A model generated the notes under the pieces. It searched no databases and was not told where the DNA came from. It saw nothing but the letters and a program-made list of their open reading frames with translations. 11,028 nucleotides of DNA from Kiritimatiellia bacterium (lineage in GTDB: Bacteria > Verrucomicrobiota > Kiritimatiellia > RFP12 > UBA1067). A program made the position numbers and the translations under genes. Where the stretch lies: positions 1 to 11,028 of the forward strand of contig JAFXEA010000571.1 of assembly GCA_017521065.1 (NCBI GenBank). Reading direction: 5' to 3'. Shown here in pieces: positions 1-6,637 of the stretch (the first letter of the stretch is position 1; the number at the start of each line of letters is the position of its first letter).

Positions 1-738
1 GCCGGGAAGGTTTTCTGCTTTGCAAATGTGATGGAATTCGCGCGAGGGCGGAACGTGTACCGCTTCTTCGTGTGGGAGTCCGCCGACGGCGGCGCAACAT
101 GGAGTGAGCCGCGCGAAATAACCGATGACATACGCTGGCCCGGGGTTGTGCCCGGGAGGCACAGTTCGTTCATCGTCTCGGGACACGGAATTCAGCGGAA
201 GGATGGCGTTCTGATGCACGTTATTCTCTCGCAGCGCTTCGGTGTGAACGTATTCGGCTCCGAGGATCATGGTAGGACATGGAAATGTTTCGGCAACCCG
301 ACGCATGGTGTGACAGATGAGTCAAAGATCGAGGTTCTGTCCGACGGCACATGGATGATCAACAGCCGCGCAGAGATGGGCAACCGGCGGGTTTATCGTT
401 CGAAGGACTGCGGAAAGACGTGGAAGGGGGTGGTCGACACCAATCTTATTGATGCGCTATGCAACGGAGCAACGCTCACCGTGCCTCTCAAGGACGGCAG
501 TGAAGCGCTGCTTTTCAGCAATACGAGCAGAGCGGTGCGTCCGAGAATGTATATAACCCTTTCGGCTTCGCTTGATGGCGGAAACAGCTGGAACAGGGGT
601 GTGGTGATCGATCCCGGTCCGTGCGAATATTCGGATTGCGCGTATATGCCGGACGGACGCGTTGCTGTGGTGTACGAAGCGCCAGGCGCGATAGATTTCG
701 TGGCCGTTCCGATGAAAGAGGTTCTCAACGCAAAGTAA
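1..738 (+). CDS. exo-alpha-sialidase (GH33-like, Asp-box), 5' partial
   Basis: The frame is open from base 1, so the gene starts upstream; 245 C-terminal residues are visible. I number residues from base 1. Four Asp boxes (S-x-D-x-G-x-T/S-W) lie at residues 27-34, 87-94, 134-141 and 190-197, the mark of a six-bladed sialidase propeller. Further GH33 landmarks are GHGIQ (61-65), TDES with the likely catalytic Glu107, Arg123 and Arg182 as candidates for the second and third arginines of the carboxylate-binding triad, and EYSDCAYMPDGR (209-220) with Tyr210 as likely nucleophile. The first arginine (FRIP-type motif) and the acid/base Asp should lie in the missing N-terminal part. The role would be release of terminal sialic acid from glycans, probably outside the cytoplasm, but the signal peptide is not in view. 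The downstream lyase and symporter support this. A non-sialidase BNR protein is less likely given the Glu/Tyr/Arg pattern. Confidence 0.88.
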   Translation, partial: AGKVFCFANVMEFARGRNVYRFFVWESADGGATWSEPREITDDIRWPGVVPGRHSSFIVSGHGIQRKDGVLMHVILSQRFGVNVFGSEDHGRTWKCFGNPTHGVTDESKIEVLSDGTWMINSRAEMGNRRVYRSKDCGKTWKGVVDTNLIDALCNGATLTVPLKDGSEALLFSNTSRAVRPRMYITLSASLDGGNSWNRGVVIDPGPCEYSDCAYMPDGRVAVVYEAPGAIDFVAVPMKEVLNAK

Positions 739-743
739 GGAGG
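738..743 (+). promoter_or_regulatory. Shine-Dalgarno AGGAGG that sets the start at 750
   Basis: A perfect AGGAGG lies six bases before ATG 750 and overlaps the TAA stop of the sialidase (736-738). It rules against an in-frame GTG at 621, which would overlap the sialidase by over 100 bases and has no comparable site. Confidence 0.85.
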
Positions 744-749
744 AGAAAA

Positions 750-1721
750 ATGTTTGCAGGGATTGTTGTGCTGGCCGCCGCAGTCGTTGGCGGGGAGTGG
801 ACTGATGGATCTGTGCGCTTCGAGACAGGGAATGATGCCGTGAACAGGATCGTAGCCGGGGAATTGTCCGGCATATACGATTCTGAGGTGGTGTCTGCGT
901 ACGAACAGCTGCGGCACACTGGAAAGTCCGAACAGGTAAAGAGGGATTGGCAGTCTCTTCATGATCAGGTGGCAGAAGCCTCGTCGAACCGCTGCGACAG
1001 GATGGTGACGGAAGATGAGTTTCTCGGTGCATGCTATTGGCTCATGGAGTCACGCATGATGAATGAGATAGAGCAGGCTGCTTTCGGGCGGGTTGGACAT
1101 ATGACGATCTTCTATCCTAAGTTTGGTATGGTTGGCCTTGAGGCTGGCGCATACATCCGCGAACGGTTCGTTGGTGCTGACGGAAGACTGAAGCCGCCGT
1201 ACAGGAGGCATGTGTTGCCATCTGCGATGGCGATTCACCTTGGCATTGTGGATGGGGCGGGATTTCTCTCCACGGCCGCGGATCTGAAGGCGGCGATTGC
1301 GAGACGGACGTTGCCGTCGCTTGGCGCGTTCGGATGGAGGGTGGTGTTGGATGCACTTTCCCAGAGTGGTATGTCTGACGTGGCGTATGGATTGCTGATT
1401 GACGGCGCGGTCGTAGATCGCGGCGCGGCGGTGTCGTGGCTTTGGCGGAAGGCGGCGGGAATCGCACCCGATCCGACCAATCCCGGTTTCCGCACCGTCA
1501 TAATGGCGCCAAAGCCCGACCGCCGCCTCGGTTTTGTGCGTGCGGAATACAAGTCGCCATCCGGGGTTGTGAAGAGCGCATGGCGCTACGAGGGCGTAAA
1601 GTGGATATGGAACTTCACGGTCCCGCGCTCCGCCATTGCGGCGGTTACGCTTCCCGGTCAGGATTTCTCTCGCCTGTACGACGGCGGTGACCATCAGATC
1701 GTGATGGAAGGGGTGAAGTGA
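750..1721 (+). CDS. reduced GH78 rhamnosidase-like protein, probably non-catalytic
   Basis: 323 residues. The N-terminus is a hydrophobic stretch (residues 2-15) that could be a signal peptide, though it lacks a positive n-region. Residues about 1-120 match no family I recognise. From about residue 150 the pattern follows the end of GH78 alpha-L-rhamnosidases: the helical LPSAMAIHLGI (156-166), then LGAFGWRVVLDALSQSG (191-207) and DVAYGLL (210-216), then the barrel end AVSWLWRKAAGIAPDP (227-242) followed by a beta-sandwich like Bac_rhamnosid_C (PF17390), with PGFRTV (245-250), SAWRYEG (276-282) and TVPRSAIAAVTLPG (290-303). In normal GH78 proteins a segment with a T-T-x-W-E-x-W-type motif, carrying a catalytic Glu, sits between the DVAYGLL and WLWRKAAGI equivalents; here only about ten residues remain. 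The Asp/Glu-rich acid segment upstream is also not seen. At roughly a third to half the usual length, it may be a binding protein or a decaying enzyme. The reading frame is intact. Confidence 0.6.
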   Translation: MFAGIVVLAAAVVGGEWTDGSVRFETGNDAVNRIVAGELSGIYDSEVVSAYEQLRHTGKSEQVKRDWQSLHDQVAEASSNRCDRMVTEDEFLGACYWLMESRMMNEIEQAAFGRVGHMTIFYPKFGMVGLEAGAYIRERFVGADGRLKPPYRRHVLPSAMAIHLGIVDGAGFLSTAADLKAAIARRTLPSLGAFGWRVVLDALSQSGMSDVAYGLLIDGAVVDRGAAVSWLWRKAAGIAPDPTNPGFRTVIMAPKPDRRLGFVRAEYKSPSGVVKSAWRYEGVKWIWNFTVPRSAIAAVTLPGQDFSRLYDGGDHQIVMEGVK

Positions 1722-1722
1722 C

Positions 1723-2937
1723 ATGAGGTGGTTGTTCTTGTTGGCGGTTGGATTTTCAGTCGCCAGTGCGTCTGGAGTGCAGTGGATAGACGGGAAGGAA
1801 TTGCCTATGGAGGGCAAGGCCTTTGAGGACGTGGAGGAATTCTACGACCGGCTTCCAGCGTCGGCGACGACCACCAACACGAGTTCGGGGCTACAGAGTC
1901 TGAAACATCATACCGCCGGAATGGTGTTCAGGTTTAAGACGACATCGCCAACTCTGGCGTTCCGCTGGTCGCCGTATTACGATGTCTGCGGTCCACGGAA
2001 ACTGCCCGGCTGCCGTTACAATGGCATGCTTGGCATGGCCCACATGCCGGCGACAGGGGTGTCGGGGATCGACGTTTATGTGAAGGGAAGTGATGGCGAA
2101 TGGAAACACCGTCAGACTGGCTTCATCTATGGCAGTGCTAACAGGAATGCGACATCATGGGGAAGGATATCACGTTTTGGGATTTCGCCAGGAACGCCTG
2201 TCATGGTGTACATGCCGCTGTACAACGGTATCAGGAAGTTTGAGGTCGAGCTGGCGGATGGCGCGAGGATCGAGCCGCTGCCGCCGCGCCGTAGCGGCAT
2301 AAATAAGCCCGTCGTGTTCTACGGCACGTCAATCACCCAAGGCGGGTGCGCATCGCGTCCGGGTATGGCGTTCTCGAACATAGTCGGACGCAAGCTTGAC
2401 GTCCCTACTGTCAACCTCGGCTTTACGGGTAACGGACACATGGAGCCGGCGATGGCAGACTACCTTTCACGGATCGACGCAAGCTGCTATGTGCTTGACT
2501 GCCTTTGGAATATGAGCAATCCGTCCTCTAAGCTCCCAGATGGTCCCGGATGTCACGGATATGTAGATTTGAACTACGAGCCGTTCCTGCGCAAACTGCG
2601 TGCGGCGCACCCTGATACGCCGATAGTCATGGCGGAGCAATGCGATGTGACTCTCGGTGGCAGAGGGCCGAAGGACAGGTTCGTCCGCGCCCTGTACGAG
2701 AAACTGATTGCCGAAGGGTGGAAAAACCTCGTGTATCTGCCGAAGGACAGGATGTATTCCGGCGACGGTGATGGCACGGTCGATGGGTGTCATCCCAACG
2801 ACAAGGGTATGGAGGAGCTTGCCGCCGCATTCGGCGAAGCCGTAAAAGATGCTTTTCAAAGGTCGGGTGTTCTGCGGAAACAGGCCTCGGAACGTTCTCC
2901 ACGTGTAAAACAAAATCATAAAGGATGCATGAAATGA
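1723..2937 (+). CDS. exported SGNH/GDSL hydrolase with GxDLY-type N-domain
   Basis: 404 residues. Residues 1-17 form a good signal peptide (R3, hydrophobic core, A-S-A end). Residues about 20-185 match the beta-sandwich found N-terminal to some SGNH esterases (PF14607, named for its GxDLY motif; here GIDVY, 115-119). The catalytic domain (Lipase_GDSL_3-like, PF14606) follows: block I VVFYGTSITQGG (197-208) with nucleophile Ser203, block II NLGFTGNG (231-238) with Gly233 and Asn237 as oxyanion-hole candidates, and block V DGCHPND (354-360) with Asp354 and His357. The triad is complete. The family removes acyl groups from carbohydrates; next to a sialidase and an aldolase, a sialate O-acetylesterase is an attractive but unproven role. 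A GGAAGGGG at 1706-1713 precedes the ATG, and the gene begins one base after the previous stop. The basic C-terminal tail (about 381-404) lies outside the domain and overlaps the next gene. Confidence 0.88.
   Translation: MRWLFLLAVGFSVASASGVQWIDGKELPMEGKAFEDVEEFYDRLPASATTTNTSSGLQSLKHHTAGMVFRFKTTSPTLAFRWSPYYDVCGPRKLPGCRYNGMLGMAHMPATGVSGIDVYVKGSDGEWKHRQTGFIYGSANRNATSWGRISRFGISPGTPVMVYMPLYNGIRKFEVELADGARIEPLPPRRSGINKPVVFYGTSITQGGCASRPGMAFSNIVGRKLDVPTVNLGFTGNGHMEPAMADYLSRIDASCYVLDCLWNMSNPSSKLPDGPGCHGYVDLNYEPFLRKLRAAHPDTPIVMAEQCDVTLGGRGPKDRFVRALYEKLIAEGWKNLVYLPKDRMYSGDGDGTVDGCHPNDKGMEELAAAFGEAVKDAFQRSGVLRKQASERSPRVKQNHKGCMK
2921..2925 (+). promoter_or_regulatory. Shine-Dalgarno AAGGA that favours start 2934
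   Basis: AAGGA sits eight bases before ATG 2934 but directly abuts ATG 2925, so 2934 is the better start. ATG 2934 overlaps the TGA (2935-2937) of the SGNH gene as ATGA, a typical translational-coupling junction. Confidence 0.7.
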
Positions 2938-5393
2938 ACAGAGTGATGCTTGTCGTTTCGATCACGGCGATGTCGGTTGTGACACCGTTCGCAGCGGCGG
3001 TAGGAGGTGAAAGGTGTGCGGCGCATCCACAAGCGGATTCGAAAGAGGGGCGTAGCGCCCTTGGCGCCGCCGCCGCGATTGCGGCGCCGGTGTACGAGAC
3101 CGACGGTGTGCGGGTGGATCCGGAGGGAATCACCTGCCGCGAGCAGGGTGAGCCTGTAGCGGAGTTTCCGGTCGGTGCCGACGATTGGCGCAGCGAGTGT
3201 TACGGCAGGACGCTCTCGATAGAGTCCGGCAAGTATTTCAATGGGCTGAAGTGCCTCTATGTGGGCGGAGCCACATCTAAATGCGACACGGCATGGAACG
3301 CCACGTCGAAGCGGGTTAAGCTGCCGAAGGGATTGAAGAACTGCCAGGTGGAGATGCGCGTGTATTCAGACAAGATGCTTTCCACCACGCTTCGCCCAAT
3401 TCTGGGAAAGCACGAGAAGTGGCAGAACGCCGTTTTTTGGTATGATGCGGCGGGTAAGGAGATTGCGTTGGGAGGATTCCCCTACTATGTCGCCGGCGGC
3501 GGGAGATTCTCTGACGTGAAAGTGCCGTTGATGGTGCCGGACGGTGCGGCGGGGATGGCGCTCAGGCTCGGATTCGATCACCCGAACGTCGATCCCGGCG
3601 AGAAGGTGGCGTTCGCGCGCATCGTCCTTGCTTCGGTCGGTCCGGTGAAACGGTTCGTGAAAGAGGCTTCGTTTGTTTCCGAGGTGCACAGGCGCGGCGG
3701 CGTTTCGTGGGTGGCCAAAACGCCGCCCGGCACTTCGGTGAAGTTCCAGTGGCGTGGGGCGGCGAAAGCCAAGGATCTGTTCTCTGCGAAATTCAATGGA
3801 CCGGATGGCACGGACGCATCGTTCTATACGCGGCCGTTCCAGGCGAATGCGCCGTTCGTGCAGTATAGGGCGGTACTCGTCTCGGACGGGGCGTCCACGC
3901 CGGTCCTGAAGAAGGTCACGGTGGGCGGCGTCGCAGACGGAAGGTGGACTGATATCGTTGACGACCAGCCGCCGGAGATATGGCGCGCGATGCCATCGCC
4001 TACGACAGACGCGAAAGTGCGGCTTGCGTTCTCGATACGCGACAGGTCGGCGGTGGACTGGGATTCTGTGAAGGTTCGCGTGGACGGGAAGGATGTCACC
4101 GCAGATTTCGTGCGCGAGGGGGATGTGCTGCGCGAGAAGGTTCAGCGGACGGAGCCGTTCACGAAGGGCGTCCACTGGGCGGAGATCGACGCGTCGGACT
4201 GTCGTGGATTTTCAGTGACGGCGAAGAAGCTGTTCTATATCGGAGAGGAGCCTAAGGGGATGCCGTCGTACACTCTGCGCGACGACGGTATGACGCTCGT
4301 CGACGGGAAGCCGTTCTTTCCAATAGGTTTGTACGGTTTGTGTGAGCGTGAATTCAATGGAAATAATTTCGACAAGGCTTTTGCGGATGTCAAGGCGGCA
4401 GGTTTTAATTTTGCACAGACGTACGGAAGGTCGTATGCTCGCGAATTTCTCGATGCCGCCCAAAAGCATGATGTGAAGTTGTGGGTGCAGTGGCGTAATC
4501 CCGACGCCAATTTCATGAACAAAGGGCGCGTATTTCCGCAGGTGCTCGCCTGGTATCTCGGAGATGATACGTCAGAACACGCAACACCGCAGGAGGTGCG
4601 CGATCGTCACGATGCGGTCACATCTATCGATCCGAACCGTCTGACGTGTCAGGCTGATGGCGTTGGCACCGGGAATAGGATATCCAATTACGCGCGCTAC
4701 GTGACCGGCACTGACGTGTTCATGCCTGAGATTTATCCGGTATGCCGCAAGAAGGGCGACATTTCCGACAAGACGTGCGTGGCGGATGTGGTGCGCACAA
4801 TGAAGACGATAAAGCGTGACGCTATGGAATATGGTGACGGGCGTGTGCGCGGCTTTTGGCCGATCCTGCAGTGGTTCAAGGGATGGAGCGTTTGGGATCA
4901 CTTTCCGTCTCGCGAACAGCTTTTCGCGACAAGTTTCGCAGCGATCATTCACGGCGGCCACGGCATAACCTGGTACACTTACGGCGGGGGGTACGACAAG
5001 AAGCGCAATAAGTACAACGAAGGCGTGACTTCTACGCCGGAGAGGTGGAAGGCGATATGCGACCTGGCCTCGTGGCTGAAGGAGCTTACGCCGGCGCTCG
5101 TAGCGCGCACCGGCAGACAGCCGCCGCCAGCGGAGATTCTGTCTGGCGCGAGGTTCGATCCGCTCGGCCAACCGTCGGTGACGGCGCTCCTGAAGCGCTG
5201 TGACGGGGCGGTGTTCCTGCTTACGGTGAATGCGGCGCCGGAAAGCGTCCGTGTGCGCTTTCGGCTCGATGGTGTGGCGGATAAGGCGGAGGTCATGAAG
5301 GAGAGTCGTTTCGTTTCGTGTCCGGGTGGAGTGCTCGAGGACGACTTCAAGCCGTTCGGCGTGCACGTGTACCGAATCGAGAAGAATGACTGA
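2934..5393 (+). CDS. exported multidomain TIM-barrel protein, putative glycoside hydrolase
   Basis: 819 residues. Residues 1-23 form a signal peptide. A low-complexity Ala-rich linker (about 38-53) is encoded by palindromic DNA. Residues about 70-235 look like a jelly-roll carbohydrate-binding domain, about 240-335 like a beta-sandwich, and about 340-437 like an Ig-type domain (PPEIWRAMPSP onward). The catalytic-type barrel opens with DGMTLVDGKPFFPIGLYG (451-468), the usual entry of GH2/GH42-like clan-A barrels. Later marks are VLAWYLGDDT (537-546), SIDPNRLT (564-571), DVFMPEIYP (594-602) and IIHGGHGITWYTYGG (671-685). A small beta domain ends the protein (about 735-816). At the strand-4 position, where clan A has a catalytic Glu, I see Asp544-Asp545; Glu599 is another candidate carboxylate. 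I cannot assign a GH family or substrate. The export signal and position after the sialidase suggest host- or plant-glycan processing. The codon pattern is uniform with the neighbours. Confidence 0.75.
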   Translation: MNRVMLVVSITAMSVVTPFAAAVGGERCAAHPQADSKEGRSALGAAAAIAAPVYETDGVRVDPEGITCREQGEPVAEFPVGADDWRSECYGRTLSIESGKYFNGLKCLYVGGATSKCDTAWNATSKRVKLPKGLKNCQVEMRVYSDKMLSTTLRPILGKHEKWQNAVFWYDAAGKEIALGGFPYYVAGGGRFSDVKVPLMVPDGAAGMALRLGFDHPNVDPGEKVAFARIVLASVGPVKRFVKEASFVSEVHRRGGVSWVAKTPPGTSVKFQWRGAAKAKDLFSAKFNGPDGTDASFYTRPFQANAPFVQYRAVLVSDGASTPVLKKVTVGGVADGRWTDIVDDQPPEIWRAMPSPTTDAKVRLAFSIRDRSAVDWDSVKVRVDGKDVTADFVREGDVLREKVQRTEPFTKGVHWAEIDASDCRGFSVTAKKLFYIGEEPKGMPSYTLRDDGMTLVDGKPFFPIGLYGLCEREFNGNNFDKAFADVKAAGFNFAQTYGRSYAREFLDAAQKHDVKLWVQWRNPDANFMNKGRVFPQVLAWYLGDDTSEHATPQEVRDRHDAVTSIDPNRLTCQADGVGTGNRISNYARYVTGTDVFMPEIYPVCRKKGDISDKTCVADVVRTMKTIKRDAMEYGDGRVRGFWPILQWFKGWSVWDHFPSREQLFATSFAAIIHGGHGITWYTYGGGYDKKRNKYNEGVTSTPERWKAICDLASWLKELTPALVARTGRQPPPAEILSGARFDPLGQPSVTALLKRCDGAVFLLTVNAAPESVRVRFRLDGVADKAEVMKESRFVSCPGGVLEDDFKPFGVHVYRIEKND
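3048..3088 (+). repeat. tandem palindromic element inside the coding sequence
   Basis: Two GC-rich hairpins are separated by two T: GGGCG-TAG-CGCCC (3048-3060), and GGCGCCGC (3063-3070) pairing with GCGGCGCC (3081-3088) across ten bases. They fall in frame in the TIM-barrel gene and encode the Ala/Gly-rich linker right after the signal peptide. The layout resembles the double hairpin at 6535-6589, though the sequence differs. It may be a REP-like element tolerated as a linker, or chance in GC-rich sequence. Confidence 0.45.
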
Positions 5394-5410
5394 ACCGCGT
5401 GCATCGCGGT
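5394..5410 (+). other. intercistronic hairpin
   Basis: ACCGCG (5394-5399) and CGCGGT (5405-5410) form a perfect six-pair stem with a five-base loop, starting on the base after the TGA of the TIM-barrel gene. No U-run follows, so it is not a clear terminator; it could protect the upstream message from 3' decay or tune read-through to the small-protein genes. It is followed by a weak AT-rich inverted repeat (5416-5435). Confidence 0.5.
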
Positions 5411-5440
5411 CGGCAAAAACGATTTCAATCATTTTGCTGT

Positions 5441-5446
5441 GAGAGG
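5441..5446 (+). promoter_or_regulatory. Shine-Dalgarno GAGAGG that sets the start at 5453
   Basis: GAGAGG ends six bases before ATG 5453. The frame is open further upstream (to 5399), but that stretch runs through the hairpin and has no ribosome site. Confidence 0.6.
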
Positions 5447-5452
5447 TTTTAT

Positions 5453-5959
5453 ATGACAGAGCCGAATGTACATGTGCTTCGGTACGCCTCCGGCGGTGAA
5501 CTGCACCGGGATTTTCATGCGTCGATACTCGACGGTGCGAATTACATGCTCGACAACTACGGCGAAGAGGCTTTGCGTGAGGTCGTTTTTGAGACCGGTA
5601 CAAAGGTGTATAAGACGCTTCACGAGAAGCTTGTGGCGGGCGACAAGTCGGAGCTGCTCTCGTGGTGGCGGTATTACATGGATCGTGAAGGGGCGGATTA
5701 TACGCTTGAAGAGACTGACGACGGCGCAGTGCTGACGGTGAAGAAGTGTCCTGCGCTAAAGCATCTCGAAAACAGAAATATTCCTGGCGGCAAAGGGCTA
5801 TGCACTCTCACGCGCATTCTCAACGAGGCGTTCACTTCTGGCTCGCCATATGAGATCGTCATGGAAGAAACCGGAGACGGTTCCTGCCGCCAGACACTTC
5901 GCCGCATTGCCGATAACTTCCGTACGAGCGGCGGCAAGCCGCTAACCACTAACCCCTAA
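5453..5959 (+). CDS. small soluble protein, possibly L-2-amino-thiazoline-4-carboxylate hydrolase-like
   Basis: 168 residues with no signal peptide or membrane segment, so likely cytoplasmic. The first 60 residues are helical (ILDGANYMLDNYGEEALREVV, with GEEALREV at 38-45), followed by a WWRYY motif (71-75), a beta segment ending in KKCPALKHL (97-105) with Cys99, and a C-terminal part with GDGSCRQTL (141-149) including Cys145. The layout (helix pair, CP motif, late GxGxC-like motif) recalls the ATC-hydrolase family (PF14196), which I propose with low confidence. It aligns along its length with the next gene: GEEALREV against GPEELDRY, LLSWWRYY against MYDYWERI, KKCPALKHL against NVCPSLSKV. 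The last five residues (LTTNP) and the TAA stop are encoded by the heptamer repeat, so the native C-terminus may have been replaced. The role in the operon is unknown. Confidence 0.7.
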   Translation: MTEPNVHVLRYASGGELHRDFHASILDGANYMLDNYGEEALREVVFETGTKVYKTLHEKLVAGDKSELLSWWRYYMDREGADYTLEETDDGAVLTVKKCPALKHLENRNIPGGKGLCTLTRILNEAFTSGSPYEIVMEETGDGSCRQTLRRIADNFRTSGGKPLTTNP

Positions 5960-6011
5960 CCTCTAACCCCTAGCCCCTAACTCCTAACTTATAACTCCCA
6001 ACTCTTAACTT
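5942..6011 (+). repeat. ten degenerate telomere-like heptamers (CTAACCC type)
   Basis: Seventy bases divide exactly into ten heptamers: CTAACCA, CTAACCC, CTAACCT, CTAACCC, CTAGCCC, CTAACTC, CTAACTT, ATAACTC, CCAACTC, TTAACTT. Divergence rises from left to right. The array includes the stop of the upstream gene (5957-5959) and ends nine bases before the next ATG. A seven-base unit shifts frame each time, so TAA comes up in every + frame within 21 bases where the unit is intact; the complement carries TTAG, giving TAG likewise. C4 runs at 5953-5956, 5967-5970 and 5974-5977 make the minus strand G-rich with some quadruplex potential. It has no spacers, so it is not a CRISPR array. Confidence 0.9.
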
Positions 6012-6020
6012 TCCCCCACC

Positions 6021-6539
6021 ATGCTTCCCAGCGATCATTTCGTAAAGTTCTACAACGAGATATTCAAGTATCTCGAGCGTAAAGGGCCGGAAGAGCTCGA
6101 CCGGTACTATGAGCGTGTTGCCGAGCGTCAGGCGTTCTTCACGCTTGACGCGTTCAAGCGCGACGGGTTCAAGGGCATGTACGACTACTGGGAACGGATC
6201 CGCATCGAGGAGAACTGTGATCTTACTCACGGCTTCGACGATAACTGCTACCATCTCAAAATGAATGTGTGTCCGTCGCTTTCAAAGGTGACGGATAATG
6301 ACGCAGGACCGTGCAGACGCTATTGCGACCATTGTCCCGGATGGGTGGGACGGGTTCTCGCGTGGGCCGGGTATTTCATGGTCTTTGATATTGTCGGGCG
6401 TGAAAGTCCTGAATGTGGCTTCTGGGTGTTTCGCACCCATGAGGAAGCCGAATTGAAGCGCCGCGAACTTCTGTCCTCGCGCGATGAGAATCTGGTCGCG
6501 ACGAATTTCATGTTTGTCGGAGTTGTGCGAGAAAGGTAG
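6021..6539 (+). CDS. cysteine-rich small protein, paralogue of the preceding gene
   Basis: 172 residues, cytoplasmic by lack of a signal peptide. Residues about 10-90 align with the preceding protein (GPEELDRY at 22-29, MYDYWERI at 53-60, MNVCPSLSKV at 81-90). The second half differs: Cys98-x3-Cys102-x2-Cys105 in PCRRYCDHCPGW (97-108) is a possible metal or Fe-S site, followed by hydrophobic AWAGYFMVFDIVGRESPECGFWVF (about 114-137). Seven cysteines in all (66, 76, 84, 98, 102, 105, 132). It may belong to the same ATC-hydrolase-like superfamily, or form a heteromer with the paralogue; function unknown. The ATG at 6021 is supported by the alignment but has no Shine-Dalgarno; the bases before it are the pyrimidine-rich end of the repeat. 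The stop TAG is part of the left arm of the following repeat, so the last residues may be repeat-derived too. Confidence 0.75.
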   Translation: MLPSDHFVKFYNEIFKYLERKGPEELDRYYERVAERQAFFTLDAFKRDGFKGMYDYWERIRIEENCDLTHGFDDNCYHLKMNVCPSLSKVTDNDAGPCRRYCDHCPGWVGRVLAWAGYFMVFDIVGRESPECGFWVFRTHEEAELKRRELLSSRDENLVATNFMFVGVVRER

Positions 6540-6589
6540 GGCGGCGTGTCCTCACGCCGCCGCGGCGGGCTGGGACAGCCCGCCCTACC
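6535..6589 (+). repeat. double-hairpin palindromic repeat element (REP/MITE-like)
   Basis: The ends are a 10-base perfect inverted repeat, GGTAGGGCGG (6535-6544) and CCGCCCTACC (6580-6589). Inside, two 9-pair hairpins form: GGCGGCGTG-TCCT-CACGCCGCC (6540-6561) and GGCGGGCTG-GGA-CAGCCCGCC (6564-6584). With GGTAG/CTACC closing, the whole folds as a three-way junction. The TAG stop of the upstream gene (6537-6539) lies in the left arm. It could affect transcript stability or be a non-autonomous mobile repeat; no U-run follows, so a classic terminator is not supported. Confidence 0.85.
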
Positions 6590-6622
6590 GAATCTTCATG
6601 GTTATGTAATTCTTTTAAGATG

Positions 6623-6628
6623 AAAGGA
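6623..6628 (+). promoter_or_regulatory. Shine-Dalgarno AAAGGA that sets the start at 6638
   Basis: AAAGGA lies nine bases before ATG 6638, while the alternative ATG at 6620 is upstream of it and has no ribosome site. The aldolase fold starts soon after residue 13 of the shorter form. Confidence 0.75.
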
Positions 6629-6637
6629 AAAAATAAA

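Noticed and set aside
621..749. Upstream GTG start at 621 for the rhamnosidase-like gene
   Set aside because: It would overlap the sialidase by 118 bases and encode an Arg-rich stretch read from the sialidase gene and the ribosome site; ATG 750 has a perfect AGGAGG.
4572..5603. Long open frame on the minus strand (about 340 codons)
   Set aside because: It lies opposite the TIM-barrel gene, has no recognisable motifs or ribosome site, is rich in Arg/His, and is explained by the GC-biased third positions of the real gene.
5942..6011. Heptamer array as a CRISPR or chromosome-end telomere
   Set aside because: No spacers are present, the unit is too short for CRISPR, and genes continue on both sides, so it is not a chromosome end.
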